This document shows, piece by piece, positions 59,064 to 64,000 of a stretch of 64,000 nucleotides of DNA. This DNA comes from Strongylocentrotus purpuratus (taxonomy: Eukaryota > Echinodermata > Echinoidea > Camarodonta > Strongylocentrotidae). Every line of letters begins with the position of its first letter. The stretch's first letter is position 1. The notes under the pieces are model-generated. The model was given only the letters and a program-made list of their open reading frames with translations. It did not search any database and was not told the DNA's origin. The stretch spans positions 107,501 to 171,500 of the forward strand of contig NW_022145539.1 of NCBI RefSeq assembly GCF_000002235.5, given 5' to 3'. The translations under genes were made by a program, and so were the position numbers.

Positions 59064-60181
59064 GCTAACTTATGGCGCAAATAAGTGAGGTAGTTGGAGG
59101 AAAATATGGAAAACTGCTCAAACGGCTTCAAACGGCTTCAAAATGTTGCAAATAAAGGAGGTTATTTTTGCAGGAGGAAAATAATGAAAAGTGCTCAGAT
59201 ATTTTTAGAAAGCTGATTTTGATCACATTCAGTATCTCACAATTGATTGATACATTTTAAATCAAATAATAAACTGCATGCATACGCAAATGTCTGCCGA
59301 TTCCATGCATATCCCAGTATTGCGAATGTATGTGACTGCATGATTGTACACTGTATTTATGTGCATCTAATGTATATGAACAAAGTTGTTTGCATTGCAT
59401 GATGTCAGAATTGCAAAGCCTATTAGGGTAATTACACATGGGAGAAAAAAAATATATTATTGTGATTTAAAGTGTATTAATGCTTAACCTATAATTTTTA
59501 TGCAAAATATGTCTCTATTTGAAGGAGTAACGTAGGATACAAGTTTCTCAGCCACTATTTAAAATTCAGAAATGCATATATTGAAGGTTTGAAGGAGGGG
59601 AAGTTTTAAATTCTCTGATTCATTTCTGTCACCAACATTCTTTTGGTACAGGAGTAAATTCGGGTCAAAGAGGAATCGGTTGATTTTAGTTAAAATTTAT
59701 ATCATTCAGTAGTTTCTGTGAGAATCACACACTAGTCTATGTACTTCAAACTTACAGCCTCCAATGACCAACTCTATGTACAGTACACAATGTACAAATT
59801 ATGTTAATAACACCCATGTGGAATTGCTCTGATATGAAATATTGTTGTTTCCTTCCTTGTATTAAGAGCTACCTTTCAATGTCTCACCAATGTGTAACAA
59901 ATGAAATGATGACATGTACTCTAGTGGTTGGCGTGTTGTGAAGTGACCTGTTTTTACAATATACATGTATTACTTGTTTTGATGTTTAATTGTTGTTTTC
60001 CTTGTCAAATATTGTTGTTTATGAATTGACACAGTCAGTGTCATACACTCAAAACGTCCTTGTCAATATCTACAATACAATAGCCTCTAATTTAGCGTTG
60101 CTCATTGAGAAACAAGATAATAGATAAATACACTGGTATACATACACACAAATAGATATTTGCATCCCAAGCTACCCATGT
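59064..60181. other. Intron 13 sequence, no gene seen
   Basis: AT-rich, unassigned; a 12-bp local duplication (aaacggcttc) lies near 59116-59140. Confidence 0.35.
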
Positions 60182-60555
60182 TTAAAGGTAAAGACCAGTT
60201 ATGGTCATGCGATTGCATTGTGAAAGAAACGTTGTTGAATCGATCAGAAAAGGTTGATCATTTAGCATCTAGCATCTGCAAGGTTCTGGAATCATCAAAA
60301 TGATAAGAAATTTGGCCCATTCTTCGTAAAGTTACAAGCACTATACACAGAAAGATGTATATGGGACTACCCTATATCTCTCACAGTCCATGAGAGAAAC
60401 AAATTTACCAAATATATGAATAAGTAGGCGGTTTCCCGGCAAATTTTTTATCATCATGTATTAGTCAAAACACATTCTTTCACATGATTGGTAATGAGAG
60501 CTTCAATTATTTTTTTTGAAATTGGGGCATTTCCAATACTGGTCTTTACCTTTAA
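60182..60555. mobile_element. TTAA-flanked MITE, family C copy 4
   Basis: TTAAAGGTAAAGACCAGTTA at left; ACTGGTCTTTACCTTTAA at right; same orientation as 50262-50645, to which it is closest. Confidence 0.88.
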
Positions 60556-60722
60556 GTGGGTAGATTGAGTATAGACAAGATAGGTTCTTGATAAACCTTG
60601 TACATGTACTATCATTACAGATAACATATATACCTTATCATAATTGGGTTTAGCGTAGAGAAAAAACAACATGTAGACATAGCTTGTTATGTAATGTATG
60701 AGCAAACTGTGAAAGATCCAGA

Positions 60723-60870
60723 CACCTGTTTCACAAAGCCTTTTTTCAATGACAAAGAACAAAAATCAGTGAAAAATCTGCTGATAACCAATCAGAAGCA
60801 AGGATTTCAGTAGCTTATAACAAAAACTGTAATTTGTCACTGATGACAAGTTTTATGAAACGCCCCCCTG
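60723..60870. mobile_element. Family K fold-back element, copy 2
   Basis: CCTGTTTCACAAAGCC ... tttcaatgacaaag at left, cactgatgacaagttttatgaaacg at right; complementary ends, 148 bp. Confidence 0.65.
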
Positions 60871-61301
60871 TGGAGGCTTGAAAGGATTGGGGGAATGCTA
60901 TGTGACCAATGTATATACTTAGCTTTTTTTTAGATCCAAATTCTTTTGAACACTTTGAGCTAGAGGCATAGAAAATTAGAAAAGAGGGATTTATAAGATA
61001 TGTTATGGTTTCTTTCTAGTAGATGTATCTTTAGGCATCAAAGAAGCCAAAGACAATGTATGAAAGTAATGATTTTCTATAAACAAATCTTTGAGTCTGA
61101 TTAATTGTTCTATTTTCTCAGAAACCATGTACTGTTAATCATAAATTTCGTTAAGACATATGTTAACCTATAAAATACAATTGTTTATATCATATTATGA
61201 TCATTCTGAGATTTCCTGTATATTGTAAGGCCCACACATGTATTTCATCTAAAGTTAAACTTGACGCAGGGATTTTATCAAAATCCACATCTTGAAAACT
61301 T

Positions 61302-61583
61302 GGGGAATGTTTCACAAAGACTCAGATCGACTTTAAGTTGGGCTCAACTATGGCAGGCCGTTCATGCCACTGTTTGCTCTCACCATTTACTGGCATTGGT
61401 CTCTCAAAAGACGTACAAATCATGGTCACAAATCTACAGAATATACATTTTTTGATAATTCATTATTGAAGGAAAATATATTATCTAAAGATCATAATGG
61501 TAAGAGAAAACAGTGGCATGAATGGCCTGCCATAGTAAAGTCCAACCTAAATTCAATCTTAGTCTTTGTGAAACACCCCCCTG
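61302..61583. mobile_element. Family J inverted-repeat element, copy 3
   Basis: GAATGTTTCACAAAGACTCA at left and CTTAGTCTTTGTGAAACACC at right. The internal ggcaggccgttcatgccact and its near complement gtggcatgaatggcctgcca form a second stem. Confidence 0.8.
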
Positions 61584-62099
61584 AACCAAGTGAAGAAAAA
61601 ATACCTAGCATTGAATTAAAAATTTGATGTACGATTTGCGCTATACAGTTAAAGGTTATAAGCAGCCTTTTGGAAGTTTCTTATTTCATTAGCTGCTTGG
61701 AAAACAATGTATTTCTTTTTATATAATCAGCTTCTTTTCAAGATAATTAAAAAAAAATGTTATTCTTACAATGTTCTATTCAAGTTTGTACTTTAATAGA
61801 TTAGTGTCATAATCCATCCATTTGACGGCTGATTGAAATAATGGATATCCATTAAACACGGTCCAAAATGCTTAAGGGGAACAAGTTTTTCTCTCATCCT
61901 GATAATAGAAAGCGTCTGACTTGATGTCGATGTTGATATTGATGTACCGGGTATATATTTGTTTAATATATTTGTTTTCTTTTTCTTGAAGTGTGGTAAT
62001 ATAATAGGGGATTAGCCTTGACAGGCCAATGGCCTTTGTTGATCCCTCACATCCACCACCCTTCATCCTTCTTTCATAGTACCATGTCAATGAATGTTT
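61584..62099. other. Intron 13 sequence, no gene seen
   Basis: AT-rich, unassigned. Confidence 0.35.
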
Positions 62100-62197
62100 T
62101 TATATTTATATTGTTTAATTTATACTGATTTGTTTGAATATATTCTGATGAATTTTTAAAGAGATGTGAAATAAAATTGGATCGAATTGAATTGAAT
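62100..62197 (+). mobile_element. Retroposon 3' end with (GAATT)n tail before exon 14
   Basis: tttttaaagagatgtgaaat then AAAATTGGATCGAATTGAATTGAAT-type pentamer tail. It ends 8 bp before the exon 14 acceptor and occupies the place of its pyrimidine tract. Confidence 0.5.
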
Positions 62198-62205
62198 ATT
62201 TACAG

Positions 62206-62292
62206 GGCCAGGAGAGCCATGAGTACAACGACACCATTGACCTAACCCAGTACAATGTGGAGAATAACTTACCAAGTGGCAGAAGTGGACGG
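62206..62292 (+). CDS. vav: VAV exon 14: PH domain
   Basis: 29 codons, phase 0 both ends; donor cgg|GTAAGT, acceptor gaatatttacag. Peptide begins GQESHEYNDTIDLTQYNVEN, matching the VAV PH segment G-x-S-Y-x-L-K-x-x-I-x-L. The acceptor has almost no pyrimidine tract: an AATTG-type retroposon tail lies directly upstream. It is 7.2 kb from exon 13. Confidence 0.9.
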
Positions 62293-62413
62293 GTAAGTAG
62301 CATTATGTATGCAAATATCCTGCACGATCTGCATTGTATTCTTAAAACACTCTGTCTGTTGAGTTCTAAAAAAATTGGAAAAAATGGTGAAACTGAGATT
62401 TGTCTATAATTAC

Positions 62414-63092
62414 TTAAATTATGAACATGATCATGTTGTACATTGGAGTGACTCTGGCCATTTTCATTTCAGATGGTATTATTTCTGTACATAAAAACAT
62501 ACATGTATTAAAAATATGAATAAGAGATTCTAAAATATAATCAATAATTTTCTTAATTACATACATGTATAGATTAAAATGATCTATTCCACAACTTTGA
62601 GTATTTTTTAATGATTGCACAATTGTAGTTATTTCATTTGCATTAACAGGTTTCAAAAATAAAGGTACAGCACATAGTTCAGGCAAGAAATCTCTATAAT
62701 TTACAATATTATTTACAGGAATTGTATTGCATATATTCAATCCAATATCAATGAAAAAATCATTAAAAGAATTTTTTAATATCATGTGGATCATGCATTT
62801 ATGCTTTCTCAGCAGTCAGGTAAAATAACCACCACCATATATTTTGTCCATTTACTATAAAATATGAAGGCAAAGTCTTCCTAGATTTACAAAATATCTC
62901 ATTTATTACAAACCATGTTTGTTTTATATTACCGGTACCTTGTGTCTTCTTGAATCTTTGTGCATAATATGCCTTGCGTGCCTTTTTCAATAATTTGTTT
63001 ATCTTGCTGTGAGCTTTATGATACTTAAGTTTATTATTTTTCTTCTTGTCATGCAATTGCATTTTTATTAATAATTTCAATAAAAAAAACAT
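62414..63092 (-). mobile_element. Decayed non-LTR retrotransposon fragment (reverse transcriptase N-terminal part)
   Basis: Two - strand frames in order. 63092 to 62799 holds the basic linker before the RT domain (K-x-x-x-K-A-R-K-A-Y-Y, then W-x-V-I-N-E-I). 62794 to 62414 holds F-L-K-P-V-x-x-x-E-I-x-x-I-V-Q-S-L-K-N, then S-C-G-I-D, then M-K-x-A-R-V-T-P, the RT fingers of CR1/jockey-like elements. A stop and frame change separate them, and the catalytic part is absent. Lies in intron 14, antisense to vav. Confidence 0.75.
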
Positions 63093-63179
63093 TCATTACC
63101 ATCGCATTCCAATGGGATATCATTTATATTATTTTGTAAAATCCAAATAGTCCAAAACAAGAAAATCCGCTCCTCCTCC

Positions 63180-63240
63180 TCTACCACTTATACGATCAGA
63201 ATGAATGAATGAATGAATGAATGATGAATGAATGAATATC
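63180..63240. repeat. (GAAT)n simple repeat
   Basis: gaatgaatgaatgaatgaat at about 63200-63235. Confidence 0.85.
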
Positions 63241-63509
63241 CTTCTAAATGAAATAAAATGGGTGTATTACTTTGAATCCATGTTTTTGTGAAACCATAAA
63301 TAGAAAAAGTGTAACTAAATGAAATGAATAAAATCACTTATAGCTAAGAAATTCTTGAGTAAACTTCTCTTATTAAATGTACGACACTATAAATCAGTAA
63401 CTAATTTTGGTTAAGACATAAATTCATCTTCCAAACAATAATTACTTTCAATTATTTTATCCTGTAAATTACCTTCATTGTCACTGTCACATGCTGGATC
63501 ACATAGTTG

Positions 63510-63903
63510 TTAAAGATAAACTTGAGTTCTGGTAAAAAAAAAAAAAAAGGAATTCTCACAGAATCAAACGAAACTTACACTGAATGTTTAAGATTACAAA
63601 TAGATTTCATGTGCCAAACAATTTTGGAAGAAAATGTATACTGGCTGAGTAATGAGCATAGAAAGATAAGAAAATCAGGTAGTACTAGCCCCGACACCAT
63701 TTGTGTAGTCCCATATACATCTTTCTGTGTACAGTGCTTGTTACTTTACCAAGACTGGGCCAAATTTATTATGATGTTGACGACTCCAGAACCTTGCAGT
63801 GCACACCAATACTTACATGCTACATGACCAACTTTTTTTGATCCATTCCACACCTTTTCTTTCACAATGCAATCGCATTACCAGAACTCACCTTTATCTT
63901 TAA
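63510..63903. mobile_element. TTAA-flanked MITE, family B copy 3
   Basis: TTAAAGATAAACTTGAGTTC at left, GAACTCACCTTTATCTTTAA at right. Same orientation as 6420-6809. Ends 50 bp before exon 15. Confidence 0.88.
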
Positions 63904-63953
63904 CTGCACTTACATATTATTGAAGTCCTACTTTCGTGAATTCTATTTTACAG

Positions 63954-64000
63954 TGGAACTTCTGCTTTCATCTGACTGCTAAAGACAAGACTGGCTCCAG
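63954..64000 (+). CDS. vav: VAV exon 15 (partial, cut by window edge): PH domain
   Basis: Acceptor attctattttacag, phase 0. Visible peptide WNFCFHLTAKDKTGS corresponds to the W-S-H-x-F-x-L strand of VAV PH domains, followed by a linker loop. The donor, the rest of PH and the C1/SH3/SH2 region are outside the window. Confidence 0.85.

Larger units (their letters stand above)
12779..64000 (+). other. vav: VAV-family Rho/Rac guanine nucleotide exchange factor gene (5' portion, 15 coding exons, continues past window)
   Basis: Fifteen GT-AG exons join in one frame into about 488 residues. CH domain is residues 1 to about 120, acidic region about 130-192, DH domain about 198-375, PH domain from about 400 on. 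VAV proteins activate Rho/Rac GTPases beneath the plasma membrane after tyrosine phosphorylation downstream of receptors. Seen here: EDIY, GDIY and DKIY at Tyr140, Tyr159 and Tyr171, closely matching the three autoinhibitory tyrosines of human VAV1 (142, 160, 174); DH motif [16 protein letters not shown], with Leu335-Lys336 matching the VAV1 Leu334/Lys335 pair required for exchange. The C1, SH3 and SH2 domains should lie to the right. Introns are 211 bp to 18.2 kb. The domain order CH-acidic-DH-PH is diagnostic of VAV among RhoGEFs; which vertebrate paralogue is closest cannot be settled here. Confidence 0.93.

Noticed and set aside
61364..61627. 87-residue frame
   Set aside because: Lies within a family J inverted-repeat element whose other copies do not keep the frame.
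1..64000. Functional tRNA, rRNA or snRNA genes
   Set aside because: Only a decayed tRNA-like SINE was seen; no intact cloverleaf or other structural RNA could be supported by eye.

Overview
The window looks like nuclear DNA from a marine invertebrate deuterostome, most likely a sea urchin or a close echinoderm relative. Two things point there. The one gene present is metazoan, with short exons in very large introns. The intergenic and intronic DNA carries tRNA-like SINE fragments, non-LTR retroposon ends with (AATCA)n or (AATTG)n tails, ACATGTACATGTA palindromes and many short inverted-repeat elements, which I associate with sea urchin genomes. The species assignment is inference; the gene assignment is much firmer.

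The gene is a single-copy-looking VAV-family guanine nucleotide exchange factor on the + strand. I can trace fifteen coding exons, from an ATG at 12779 to the right edge, where the gene runs off the window. Joined, they give about 488 residues in this order: calponin-homology (CH) domain (exons 1-3), acidic region with three regulatory tyrosines (exons 4-5), DH/RhoGEF domain (exons 6-11) and most of the N-terminal part of the PH domain (exons 12-15). The C1 zinc finger and SH3-SH2-SH3 tail expected of the family must lie beyond base 64000. All splice junctions are GT-AG and keep the frame. Intron 1 is about 18.2 kb, intron 3 about 9.2 kb and intron 13 about 7.2 kb.

Layout. 1-12.4 kb is intergenic or upstream DNA with no gene I can support. 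It holds a SINE split into pieces, G/C homopolymers, purine (GGA, GAA) tracts, a 36-bp minisatellite and a hAT-type non-autonomous transposon with 8-bp target duplication. 12.4-12.78 kb is the likely promoter and 5' UTR. The introns (13-64 kb) are packed with miniature inverted-repeat elements. Several unrelated families are flanked by TTAA and begin TTAAAGG; one family is TA-flanked and has nested palindromes. There is one Helentron/DINE-like element with 157-bp internal repeats, a 30-bp minisatellite, a (GAT)n block that abuts exon 11, and two decayed reverse-transcriptase fragments of non-LTR retrotransposons on the - strand.

The points most worth a second look are: an inverted pair of about 310-bp elements flanking the frame-neutral exon 7; a duplicated partial copy of exon 12 inside intron 11; the shared TTAAAGG terminus across element families with different interiors; and a possible early-stop isoform through the weak exon 5 donor. 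I did not find a clearly new biological system such as an operon-like cassette, defence locus or unknown RNA gene.
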